From: Planctomycetota bacterium
Lineage (GTDB): Bacteria; Planctomycetota; UBA8108; SXIK01
Reading direction: 5' to 3'
Assembly (NCBI GenBank): GCA_016209535.1
Contig: JACQVW010000601.1
Location: 1 to 41,027 of the forward strand
Length of the DNA: 41,027 bases
Within the stretch, counting starts at the first letter, position 1. Every line of letters begins with the position of its first letter. Position numbers and translations under genes: made by a program. Shown here piece by piece: positions 1 through 8,407 of the stretch. The notes under the pieces were generated by a model. That model did no database searches. It saw nothing but the letters and a program-made list of their open reading frames with translations, and was not told where the DNA came from.

Positions 1-2359
1 TCGGAGATCTGCGGCGCTCCGCCGAGCTCCTGGCGGATCCAGGCGAAGGCGGCTCCCCAGGCGTCGCGGGTCGAGACGCGGTCGCGGAAGAGACCGTCGT
101 GGGTCCAGTAGTCGTAGGGGCCGATCGAGGACCAGACGTCGATGAAGAAGGCCGTGGGCGCGAGGCCATCGCGGATGAGGCGGACGTTCCGCTCGAGGAA
201 CGGCTGGAAGGTGTCGGCGCGCCAGCGGTAGGACTGGGCCCCGCGCCCCTCGTTGAGCCAGGCGCGCACCGGTACCCCCTCGCGCGCGAAGGCCAGGCGC
301 TCGGCGGAGAAGCCCTCGGCGTCGGGGTAGAAGTCGATGTAGTTGTCGTGGGGCGCGAAGAGGACGCCGTGGTCCCTGCAAGTCTTCGCGAGCCCGCGCA
401 TCTCGTCGAGCGTCCCGAGCTGGGGGCTCGGAGGATAGATGTCGGGCAGGCGGTAGTCGTAGCCCCAGCGCTGCCAGTTGTGCCAGACGACGACGGCGTC
501 GGTGAGGCCGTAGCCGAAGGCGCGGCGCAGGGCCCGCGCGCTCTCGGCGTAGCGGCCCCCCCAGAGGTCGAAGACGAAACGCCCCGCGAGCGCCTCGACG
601 CCGCCGGATCGCTTCAGGCCGTTCGACTCGCGCCAGACCTTCACCGCCTCCCAGACGTCGCGGGCCGGGACGAAGGTCAAGGTCTGGGCGTGGGGCGTGT
701 GCAGGCTGTACTCGCGCCGGGCCGGGTCCACCTCGAGGCGGTCCGGCGGCACGTCGACCGCCTGGAGGAGCGAGATGCCCCCCGCGAAGTCGAAGCCGAC
801 GAAGGACGTCGAGAGGCGGTGCCCGTCGAAGCCGAGCTGGAAGGCCTCGGGCTTCGCGATGACGTTCCCCGGTCCCGCGTAGACGCGCGCCGCCTCCTCG
901 CTCCAGGGCCCGGCGGCGCCGTCCTCGAGGTGGACGGCGCGCCACGGCCTCGGCGCGGGCCCGGTCTCGAGCCACAGGCGCGCCCGGAGGGCTCGCGGCT
1001 CGGCCCGCAGCTCGACGAGGAGGTCGATCGGGACCTCGGGGCGGCGGACGCGGTGGCGGACGCGCAGGCCGCCCCCGGCGGGCTCCTCGATCGCCTCGAG
1101 GAGCGCGGCCGGCGAGAGCGGGTCCTCGAGCGCGTCGCCCAGGACGCGCGCCTTGAAGCCCCGGAAGAGGAGGCGGGCCTCGCGCCCCGCGAAGCCGACC
1201 GCCGCGTCGAGGAGGCCGCGGCGGCCCGGCCAGAGGCTCGCCTCGAAGCGCTCGCCGGCGACCTCGAGGGCGCGGCGGGGTCCGGCGGGAAGGGCGGCTC
1301 GGGGGGCGGCGAGCCGGCGATCAGGATGGGCTCGGCCCAGAAGGACTGGTCGCAGGTCGTGTCGAGCTTCGGCCCCGGGTCCGACTCGAGCTGGAGCCGG
1401 ACCGCTCGGCCCGCGAAGCGGCCCAGGTCCGCGTCGCCCTCCTCCCAGGCCTTCGCGCTCGAGTGCCGCTCGAAGACCACGTCGCCGAGCGCCCCGTCCG
1501 GCGCATCGAGCGGCGCGGCGCGCACGCGGAACGTGACGCCGTCCGACGGCGGCTCGCCGCGCTCGGCGTCGTGCTCGCGGATGGCCGTGGCGAAGCGGAG
1601 GCGCGCCGGCCTCGAGGCGGGCAGCGCCACGGGGAGCTCGACGAGGGCCGTCCCCGCCAGGCCGCCGGACCAGGGCGGGTGGATCGAGAGCCCCTCGCGC
1701 GGCACGCCGCGCGCCGCGAAGCGACCGCGGCGCACGTCGCACCGCGTGCGCTCGTCGGAGCCCGTCCAGCCCGCGGCCAGGACCCGAGGCGCCTCGCCGC
1801 GGACCTGGAGGACCGCCCGGAAGAGGGGCAGCCTCCAGAGCGCGAGGCCTCCGCCGGCCGGGAGCTGGGCCGGCTCCCACGGCAGGGGCTCGGCGCGCGG
1901 CGGAGGCTCCGGCGCCTGGACCTCGAGGACGAGGATCGGGTGCGCGCTCAGGCGCTCGCCGCCGTGCTCGAAGTCGGCGAAGGCGTGGATCGCGTGGTGG
2001 CATCGCGGCGTCCCGGCGTCCGCGGTCACGGCGAAGTCGAGCGCCACCGTCCCTCCGGCCTCGACGCGGAACGGCACGGGCCCGGCGGGCTCGGCGCGCC
2101 AGCGGTCCGCGAGGCCGAGGCGCACCGCGCCCTCGAGGGCCGCGCCGCCGCGGTTCTCGAGGAGGACCTTAACGCCGAAGGCCCGCTCGAGCTCCGCGAC
2201 GGCCTCGGGCCCCTCGATCCTCGCAGCGAGCGGCCCCGCGGAGTCCGAGGGAGGGTTGAAGGCGAGCGCGGCGCGCGGGGCGGGGCAGGTCAGGACGGCG
2301 AGGACGAGGACCGCAGGGGACCCTGGGCGCGGGAGAGACGAGGCTCGGATGGGGTTCAT
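1..2359 (-). CDS. Secreted glycoside-hydrolase-like protein, 3'-partial, with a frame break near 1300
   Basis: This is probably an exported carbohydrate-active enzyme, but no family is assigned with certainty. The ATG at 2359 opens a signal peptide (hydrophobic stretch AVLVLAVLTC) followed by about 330 residues of beta-rich accessory sequence resembling a carbohydrate-binding region (motif TCDQSFWAEPILIAG). Around 1275-1310, next to a run of six G, the coding signal moves to another minus-strand frame. It then continues without a stop to the left edge as a hydrolase-like domain with FDLWGGRYAES, VVWHNWQRWGYDYRLPDIYP, FAPHDNYIDFYPDAEGFS and FFIDVWSSIGPYDYWTHDG. The Asp- and aromatic-rich strand ends suggest a TIM-barrel glycosidase, perhaps distantly like GH101/GH129 or DUF5696 proteins; this is inference. 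The shift fits one missing base, so an assembly or homopolymer error is as likely as a real mutation. The C-terminus lies outside the window. Confidence 0.6.
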
Positions 2360-2403
2360 GCATAGATTCTGGCCGCCGCGGCTACGGGCGTTCGTGATCC
2401 GGG

Positions 2404-4497
2404 TCACGCGCCGCAGCTCGACCCGGGGCAGACCTCGCCGCCCGGGTCCGGACCGCAGCCGGGGAAGGGCGGAGGCGGCGGCGAGCTGCCCAAGAACAGG
2501 TGGCGGAGCAAGTGGACGGCGTCCGAGAGATCCTTGCGGCCGTCGTCGTTGATATCGGCGGCCTCCTCGCAGGGCCAGCGCGGCCCCCCGAGGAAGAGGT
2601 GGCCGAGCATGTAGACGGCGTCGGAGATGTCGCGCTTGCCATCGTCGTTCGAGTCCCCCCGCCGGAACGAGCCCGGAGGGATGTCCGGGTCGAGGTTCGA
2701 GAGGACGGCGAAGCCGTCCACGGCCACGGCCGCGCCCGTGTTGGCCGAGGCGCCGAACCGCACCGCCGTGATCTTGCCCCGGACGCCCCTGGGCAGCGCC
2801 GCGAGCACCCTGTAGCGGTCGAGCCCCGAGTAGTCGTTCGGCCCGTGCTCCGAGGAGCTCGCGTGGAGGAGCGTGATGGAGTCCGGGCCGACGCGCGCGA
2901 CCAGTCGCACGAGCTCGCTCGCCTCGGGCGGTGCGATGGGGATCTCGACCGCGGGGCCGGACCTCGAGTCGGCGGGCAGGGTGGCCAGCCCCTTCGGGCT
3001 CCAGGCACCCCCCAGGTTCACCGAGGAGCCGAGGCTGCCGAACTCCGCGAAGGCTGCGACCTCGGAGCCGCTCACGAAGATGAGCTGGTAGAAGTCCAGG
3101 ATCGGGTTCGCGCCGACGCCGCGGCCCAAGTCGATGGTCCCGACCTCGACGACGGCGTAGACGGCGCCGCCGGCCGGGTCGAGGGGCCGGGCGAGCAGCG
3201 CCTCGAAGGTGCCGTCCTCGGCCATGGCGAGCAGGAAGACCTTGTCCCGCTCCCGGCACCCGTGGTCCAGGCTCGAGTCGTCGGCGATGGACCAGGGGCC
3301 GCGGACGGCGTACCTCCCGATGTCCGACGCGTCCGCGCGCCAGAAGTCGTCCTGCACCCAGAGGCTCCTCGCGATGCCGTCCTCGGGCTCGAGCGAGAAA
3401 CGGGGGACGCCCTTCGCCCGGTCCGTGAGCCCGTCGTTGAAGAGCAGGACGTGCGAGGCCCGGTAGACGGCCCGCGTCTCGGGCCTGCCCGCCACCATGG
3501 GCGTGATCCCCCAGTAGGCCGCGTGCGCCTCGGCGGTGGCCTGGCTCGCGCACTCACCGCCGGAGTTGATCGCGATAGGACACTCGATCTGGAGGACCAT
3601 GACGTGGGTCGCCGGGAGGCCGCTCCGCGCGCAGCCGGAGCCGTTCAGGTAGACGCCCAGCCGAGGGTCGGCGAGCTTGGGGCCCAGGGAGTCCCGCACC
3701 CACGCCGCCATGTCCCCCTCGTACGACCCGAAGAGCGGATCGAGGCTGCCGTCCTCGAGCCCGGCGACGTCCGCGACGGGGATCAGGAGCCCCTTCGTCG
3801 TCGCGTCGAGGGAGCGCACGTAGGCGTCGCGGCACTCGCCCGCCTCGTCGAAGGGCGTCCCGGGGTCATCCCGGTTCGTCGAGAAGCTCAGGAACTTGTC
3901 GAAGCCCTCGATCTCGTCGAGGCCCTGGCCGTTCCTGTGCTCGAAGTAGTACCTCGAGCCGCCCCAGCCGCGCTGGTCGGCCCGGGCGTTGTTGAGCCAG
4001 TAGTAGTTGCTCGCATCCCCCCAGCCCCGCTGCCCGAGACCCGGGCGATCGTCGTGCTCGAAGTCGTCGCCCTCGGCCTCGGGGTCGCCGAGCTCGCTCG
4101 CCGCCGGGCCTCGGTTCCTCGCCTCGTGGTAGTGGACCCAGTCCTCGCCCTCGGCGAGCACCCCGTACTGCGGGTAGCTCCTGGTCGAGAACGTGAGCGC
4201 GTCGTCGCGGCCGCGGCGGATGACGACGAAGATGCGCTCCTCCTCCCCCACCTCGCCGTCGCCGTTCGAATCGATCCACGAGAAGCCCCAGGTGCCCCCG
4301 ATGTTGCCGCGCTCGGGGAGCCGCACGTCGTCCGCCGTGAAGGGCAGCATGTCGGCGCCGCACCAGACGTCGACGCAGGAGTTGGGGCCGCCGTCGATCC
4401 CGGCCGTCGCGAAGTAGTAGGCCTCCCCCTGCGCCGCGGCGAACGCGGGAAGGAGGGACGACACGGAGGCGATGAGACACTTTCGGGCTGTGTGCAT
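2404..4497 (-). CDS. Secreted protein with C-terminal dockerin-like calcium-binding repeats
   Basis: A 697-residue exported protein of unknown function. Residues 1-22 form a signal peptide ending in Ala-Ala-Ala-Gln. An EF-hand-like loop, DSNGDGEVGEEE, sits at about 76-87. The middle is acidic and aromatic and shows no recognised catalytic motif; residues 450-610 look like a beta-sandwich (DFYQLIFVSGSEV, ITAVRFGAS). From about 613 there are two dockerin type I-like repeats with loops DSNDDGKRDISD (615-626) and DINDDGRKDLSD (648-659), each followed by a helix ending in HLFLG. A proline run and a Cys-containing tail (GCGPDPGGEVCPGSS) close the protein. In known families such repeats bind calcium and may mediate cell-surface or complex association. 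The ATG is supported by AAGGAGG five bases upstream. It lies just upstream of the hydrolase-like gene on the same strand (44 bp) and may be co-transcribed. Confidence 0.85.
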   Translation of the reverse strand: MHTARKCLIASVSSLLPAFAAAQGEAYYFATAGIDGGPNSCVDVWCGADMLPFTADDVRLPERGNIGGTWGFSWIDSNGDGEVGEEERIFVVIRRGRDDALTFSTRSYPQYGVLAEGEDWVHYHEARNRGPAASELGDPEAEGDDFEHDDRPGLGQRGWGDASNYYWLNNARADQRGWGGSRYYFEHRNGQGLDEIEGFDKFLSFSTNRDDPGTPFDEAGECRDAYVRSLDATTKGLLIPVADVAGLEDGSLDPLFGSYEGDMAAWVRDSLGPKLADPRLGVYLNGSGCARSGLPATHVMVLQIECPIAINSGGECASQATAEAHAAYWGITPMVAGRPETRAVYRASHVLLFNDGLTDRAKGVPRFSLEPEDGIARSLWVQDDFWRADASDIGRYAVRGPWSIADDSSLDHGCRERDKVFLLAMAEDGTFEALLARPLDPAGGAVYAVVEVGTIDLGRGVGANPILDFYQLIFVSGSEVAAFAEFGSLGSSVNLGGAWSPKGLATLPADSRSGPAVEIPIAPPEASELVRLVARVGPDSITLLHASSSEHGPNDYSGLDRYRVLAALPRGVRGKITAVRFGASANTGAAVAVDGFAVLSNLDPDIPPGSFRRGDSNDDGKRDISDAVYMLGHLFLGGPRWPCEEAADINDDGRKDLSDAVHLLRHLFLGSSPPPPPFPGCGPDPGGEVCPGSSCGA

Positions 4498-4502
4498 GGG
4501 GG

Positions 4503-4509
4503 CCTCCTT
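4503..4509 (-). promoter_or_regulatory. Ribosome binding site AAGGAGG fixing the start at 4497
   Basis: The minus strand reads AAGGAGG followed by a five-base spacer and ATG. This strong Shine-Dalgarno match supports 4497 as the start of the dockerin-like protein over the in-frame alternatives. Confidence 0.7.
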
Positions 4510-4615
4510 GGCTCAGCCTTCAAACCACCGGATCTGGCGATGAGAACGCCTCGGCCCTCCGGACGCCATGCTAGAAGTCACCCCGCGGGTCACCCCCGCT
4601 GCCGGCGGCCCCCCC

Positions 4616-5251
4616 TCAGAGCATCTTCCGGACGGCGCGGGCGACCTTCCGCCGCGCGGCCTCCACGGCCTCGGGCGAGATGCCCTCGACGCCGTACAGC
4701 GCCACGCTCCCGGCCAGCGCGATCCCCGTCGAGAGGAACACGGCGCGGCGCCAGAAGCCCTCGGCCATGCCCCGCATGAGGATGCGGTCGACGATGCGCG
4801 CCGCGTTGAAGGTCTGGACGACGAGCGCCCGCCGCCCCCCGAGGAGGGGCTTCGGCGGCCCCTCGGGGGTCTGCTCGATCGCGACCGAGTGCACGAGCAC
4901 CTGGTCCACCCAGCCTTTGAGGATCGCCGGCGGCCCGAACCACCACACGGGGTGGACGACGACGAGCGCGTCCATCCACCTCACGTCCTCCTGATAACGG
5001 CGCGCGAGCGGGCCGGAGTGCTCGGGGAGCGCGTGTCGCGCTCCCGGGGGCAGACGCAGCACGGGGTCGAAGCCGTCCGCGAAGAGGTCGTGGGAGCGCA
5101 CCTCGGCGCCGGCCGCCTCGAGCGCCTCGTGAGCCGCGCGGAAGAGCGCGTGGCAGAGCGAGTCCTCCCTCCCGTGGCCGAGGACGAGGAGGGCGCGGGG
5201 GGGACGGCCGCGGCTGGGCTCGTCGGGGCTCGTGGTCTCGGGGGGAGGCAT
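4616..5251 (-). CDS. Flavodoxin-fold NAD(P)H quinone oxidoreductase family protein
   Basis: The 211-residue product resembles the NAD(P)H dehydrogenase (quinone)/modulator-of-drug-activity group (Flavodoxin_2 family), cytoplasmic FMN or FAD proteins that reduce quinones by two electrons. Visible signs are the N-terminal strand and phosphate-binding loop LLVLGHGREDSLCHALF (21-37), the central HPVWWFGPPAILKGW motif (100-114) that contacts flavin in this family, and the strand ALVVQTFNA (142-150). Length fits the family at about 190-220. It is followed downstream on the same strand by the dockerin-like gene after 118 bp and is divergent from the Phd-like gene at 5406. The first 18 residues are proline-rich and unconserved, so a later start is possible, but no better-supported ATG was seen. 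The substrate cannot be told from sequence. Confidence 0.8.
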   Translation of the reverse strand: MPPPETTSPDEPSRGRPPRALLVLGHGREDSLCHALFRAAHEALEAAGAEVRSHDLFADGFDPVLRLPPGARHALPEHSGPLARRYQEDVRWMDALVVVHPVWWFGPPAILKGWVDQVLVHSVAIEQTPEGPPKPLLGGRRALVVQTFNAARIVDRILMRGMAEGFWRRAVFLSTGIALAGSVALYGVEGISPEAVEAARRKVARAVRKML

Positions 5252-5405
5252 GGAATCACAGTGTAACCGCTACGGGGCCGGTGACAGCCTCCCGTTGCGT
5301 CGTGGCCGACGAGAGCGTAGGCTGTGCAGTGGTCTCCGGGGTCGGGTGGGATTTCGAAATCAAGAGGGGCAACGTAGCCACCGTCGTGGGGGAGCTGATG
5401 CAACT

Positions 5406-5660
5406 ATGAGCACGATCGATCTGAAGGATGCCAAGGCGCCGCTCTTCTCCTACGCCAAGAAGGCTCGAAAGCACCGGGTCATTGTGACCAAGGACGGCAG
5501 GCCTGTGGCTGCAGTCATCTCCCTCGAGAACACGGACTGGGAAAGCGTGCGTCTCTGCATGGATCCGCGGTTCATGGCGATCATCGAGAAGGCTCGCAGG
5601 CGCCGGAAGAGGGAGGGTGGCATCCCCGCCGCGAAGCTTCGCCGAGAGTTTGGACTCTGA
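5406..5660 (+). CDS. Orphan Phd/YefM-family antitoxin
   Basis: An 84-residue protein typical in size for type II antitoxins of the Phd/YefM family, which bind their own promoter and neutralise a partner toxin. The core HRVIVTKDGRPVAAVISLEN (residues 23-42) is the family signature: a short strand, a Gly-Arg-Pro turn and a second strand before the toxin-binding helix. The C-terminus is basic (KARRRRKREGG). No toxin gene lies beside it: six bases downstream begins an unrelated exported protein, and upstream is a divergent reductase. It is paralogous to the antitoxin at 20062-20355, with the same VxTKDGRPVAAVISL-like core. The ATG at 5406 follows a purine-rich GGGGGAG about nine bases upstream; an earlier ATG at 5398 hits a stop after three codons. 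It may be a solitary regulator or the survivor of a lost pair. Confidence 0.75.
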   Translation: MSTIDLKDAKAPLFSYAKKARKHRVIVTKDGRPVAAVISLENTDWESVRLCMDPRFMAIIEKARRRRKREGGIPAAKLRREFGL

Positions 5661-5666
5661 AAGGCC

Positions 5667-7016
5667 GTGCCCGCTCACGCGAGACAGACTCTGCGCGCCG
5701 TCCTGGCCACCCTCGCCTTCACCTCCCTGCGGGCCGAGGTCCGCGAGGTAGGCCCCGGCCGGACCTTCGCCCGCATCGAGGACGCGCTCGCGAAGGCGAA
5801 GGCCGGCGACACGGTCCGCGTCCACCCGCTCCCCGGCGGGAAGGCCTACGAGCGCTCGGCCCTCCTCGTCCGCACGCCGCGGCTCGCGTTCCAGGCGGTG
5901 CGCGGCCCCGGGGGCGAGCGGGTGCGGATCGACGGGACGGGCTTCGAGTACTCGGGCTCGGGCCGGACGCCGCGGGCCATCTTCCAGCTCGACCCGGGCG
6001 CGGACGGGTGCGTCATCGAGGGCTTCGAGCTCACGGGGGCGCGCAACGAGTCGTCGAACGGCGCCGGCGTGCGCATCAACGCTGCGAACGACGCTACCGT
6101 GCGTGACTGCGAGATCCACTCCTGCGACATGGGCGTCATGTCGAACGGCGAGGTCGCGAAGGGGACCGGGAGGAACCAGCTCTTCGAGTCGTGCCTCATC
6201 CGCGACAACGGCACGGAGAGGCACGTGGGCTACAACCACAACCTGTACCTCGGCGGGACCAGCGCCGTCCTCCGCGGCTGCGAGGTCCGCAGCTCCACCA
6301 CGGGCCACAACGTGAAGAGCCGGGCGCACGTGAGCTGGATCGAGGCCTGCTACATCCACGATTCCGCGAACCGGGAGCTCGACCTGGTGGACGCCGCGGG
6401 CACCACGGACGTCCCGGGCAGCGACTCGGTCGTCCTGGGGTGCGTCATCGTCAAGGCGCGGGAGGCGAAGGGGAACCGCACGGTCATCCACTTCGGCCAG
6501 GACGGCGGGAGAGACCATGCAGGGACCCTCCACCTCGTCCACAACACCATCGTCACGCCCTACATCTCCCCCGTCGTCGACTTGAGCGCCCCCGGCGCTG
6601 CCGCCGTCCTCCGAGGGAACATCGTCTGGGACGCGGGGTCGGGCCAGCGCGGCCAGGTGCTCGTCGCGGCGCGCGATGCGGCGCGCCTCGAGCGGGTCTC
6701 GGGGAGCGCAAACTGGCTCTCCGGCGGCTTCGCTCTCCCGCCCGGCCTCGCGAAGGGGAACCTCTCCGCCGAGCGCGGCGAGTCCCTGCCCTTCGCGGAC
6801 GCTTCGCGCGGCGATTACCGCCTCCGCGCGGCGCCCGGCTGCCGCCTCATCGACGCGTGCCCGCCGCTCGATGACCTCCGCCTCCCGGCCCGCCCCGGGA
6901 AGGAGGAGGCGAGCCCGTCGCCCCGCCTCCTCGAGTACCGCCACCCCCTCGCGGTCGGAGCGCGGCCCGAGCACGGGAAGCTCGACATCGGGGCCTACGA
7001 GGCCGCGCGGCCGTGA
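5667..7016 (+). CDS. Secreted right-handed parallel beta-helix protein
   Basis: A 449-residue exported protein. A short signal peptide (AVLATLAFTSLRA) is followed by the usual opening of pectate-lyase-like or NosD-like helix proteins: GPGRTFARIEDALAKAKAGD (residues about 29-48), then successive rungs such as DGCVIEGFELTGA, NDATVRDCEIHSCDMGVMSN and SAVLRGCEVRSSTTGHNVKS. The central HVGYNHNLYLGGT motif and VLRGNIVWDAG are common in this fold. Members bind or cleave polysaccharide, but no catalytic set was identified, so enzyme activity is not claimed. The closing LDIGAYEAA is typical of the last rung (the D-x-GA-x-E motif seen in many beta-helix proteins). The start is GTG, six bases after the antitoxin stop, so the two genes may share a transcript although their roles seem unrelated. 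Confidence 0.8.
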   Translation: MPAHARQTLRAVLATLAFTSLRAEVREVGPGRTFARIEDALAKAKAGDTVRVHPLPGGKAYERSALLVRTPRLAFQAVRGPGGERVRIDGTGFEYSGSGRTPRAIFQLDPGADGCVIEGFELTGARNESSNGAGVRINAANDATVRDCEIHSCDMGVMSNGEVAKGTGRNQLFESCLIRDNGTERHVGYNHNLYLGGTSAVLRGCEVRSSTTGHNVKSRAHVSWIEACYIHDSANRELDLVDAAGTTDVPGSDSVVLGCVIVKAREAKGNRTVIHFGQDGGRDHAGTLHLVHNTIVTPYISPVVDLSAPGAAAVLRGNIVWDAGSGQRGQVLVAARDAARLERVSGSANWLSGGFALPPGLAKGNLSAERGESLPFADASRGDYRLRAAPGCRLIDACPPLDDLRLPARPGKEEASPSPRLLEYRHPLAVGARPEHGKLDIGAYEAARP

Positions 7017-7029
7017 GGCCGTGAGACCG

Positions 7030-8397
7030 TCACGGCTTCGCCGAGGCGTCAGCCGCCGGCGGTGAGCGCGCCTCGCCCCTCCCCGCCACCGCCGCGTGCC
7101 CGAGGAGCGCGACCGTGACGGCCACCGCGATGCCCAGGAGCGCCCACACCGCCGTCTGGCCCGCCGCGGGGCCTTCCACCTCGACGCGCGGCTGCTCCGC
7201 GAGCGCGACCGCGCCCGCCTTCGGCAGCCGGCGCGCGTCGAGGCGCCCCAGGGCGCCCGCCGCCTCGTAGCGCGGGGCGGGGGCCTCGGCGTTCCCGCAG
7301 AAGAGCGTGAAGCGCGTCTGCCCCGCCGGCTCGAAGACGGCGTGGACGGGGTACGCCACGCCCTCGAGGCCTCCCAGCTCCAGGGGTGGGCTGTCCCCGT
7401 TGTTGATCGCGACCTTCACGTACCGGAAAGGGACCTCGACCTGGAGCTCCAGCGACTCGTTCCCCTCCGCGTCGCGGTAGACGGCCCCCCCGCCGGCGTG
7501 GGTCCACTCGGTCTCCACGGTCCGCTCCCGGCCCAGCTCGTCGGTCTCGAAGCGGACGCGCTCCACGTGGACCCGGCTGTTCCTGCCCCAGACGCGGCAC
7601 TCGCGGCGGAACACCCTCTGCGGGTCGGCGGCCAGGACGAGCCGCAGCCGCGCCACGGGAATCTGGCGCCGGCCGAAGTCGGCCAGGGCGGTGCTCGACC
7701 GCATTCGTGGGTCCGTCGCGTATTCCTCGAGGCTCGAGCGCACGACGGTCTCCGGGGGCTTCCGCACGACCACGTGCCGGCAGGAGACGGCATCGATCCG
7801 GGGCGGCTCCTTCTCCTCGGGCATGCGCGAGACCGAGATCCGGAGGTAGCGGTACGTGTTGGGCCCGAGGTCGAGCGCCTCGAAGCGCCGGTCGCTCGAG
7901 GGCCCCACGGCGAAGAGCCAGCCCTCGGCCAGGACCTCGGCCCACGCTGCCTGGTCGGCGCTCCCCTCGACCCTCACGCGCCGGCGGAAATTTTCCCCCG
8001 CCGTCGTCACCGTGACCTGGTTCTTGAGCACCGCGCTCCCGAAGTCCACGGTCAGCCGGCTCACGTCGGGCGATGGGCTCTCGCGGTTCAAGACCTGGGC
8101 GGGCAGGCCCACCTCCTCCCGCGTCTCCCGCTCGCGCACGATCGCGTAGGGCACCTCCGTGCCCTTGGGATCGGTGATCCGCAGGTCCGAGAGGTCGAGC
8201 TTGTCGCATACGTCGAGCACCGCGGGGTCGAGCTCGAGCGCGACGAAGGGCGCCGCGGGCGCCTCGAAGCTCCCCCTGTGCCTCCATGCATCGTGGGCGG
8301 CGGGGGCCCCCAGGCCTCGCGAGCCGAGGAGGAGGACGAGGAGGACGAGCACGCGACAGCGGCACGGGAGGAGGCCGAAACGCGAAGGGAGCATCAT
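7030..8397 (-). CDS. DUF3999-like exported protein with a C-terminal membrane anchor
   Basis: The 455-residue product has a signal peptide (VLVLLVLLLGSRGLGA), a long beta-rich extracytoplasmic region and one C-terminal transmembrane helix (WALLGIAVAVTVALLGHAA) before a short cytoplasmic tail. Motifs such as YAIVRERE, RRVRVEGSADQAAW and YRYLRISVSR resemble the discoidin-like repeats of DUF3999 proteins, which in several bacteria are encoded next to DUF2339 genes as here. Function is unknown. I chose ATG 8397 because AGGTGA, overlapping the stop of the upstream DUF2339 gene, lies four bases before it; a GTG at 8430 in the same frame would add 11 residues and overlap that gene. The four-base gap implies tight translational coupling with the DUF2339 gene. 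Confidence 0.75.
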   Translation of the reverse strand: MMLPSRFGLLPCRCRVLVLLVLLLGSRGLGAPAAHDAWRHRGSFEAPAAPFVALELDPAVLDVCDKLDLSDLRITDPKGTEVPYAIVRERETREEVGLPAQVLNRESPSPDVSRLTVDFGSAVLKNQVTVTTAGENFRRRVRVEGSADQAAWAEVLAEGWLFAVGPSSDRRFEALDLGPNTYRYLRISVSRMPEEKEPPRIDAVSCRHVVVRKPPETVVRSSLEEYATDPRMRSSTALADFGRRQIPVARLRLVLAADPQRVFRRECRVWGRNSRVHVERVRFETDELGRERTVETEWTHAGGGAVYRDAEGNESLELQVEVPFRYVKVAINNGDSPPLELGGLEGVAYPVHAVFEPAGQTRFTLFCGNAEAPAPRYEAAGALGRLDARRLPKAGAVALAEQPRVEVEGPAAGQTAVWALLGIAVAVTVALLGHAAVAGRGEARSPPAADASAKP

Positions 8398-8401
8398 GCG
8401 G

Positions 8402-8407
8402 TCACCT
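8402..8407 (-). promoter_or_regulatory. Ribosome binding site AGGTGA overlapping the upstream stop codon
   Basis: AGGTGA contains the TGA stop of the DUF2339 gene and lies four bases before ATG 8397. This arrangement favours 8397 over GTG 8430 and suggests coupled translation. Confidence 0.55.
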
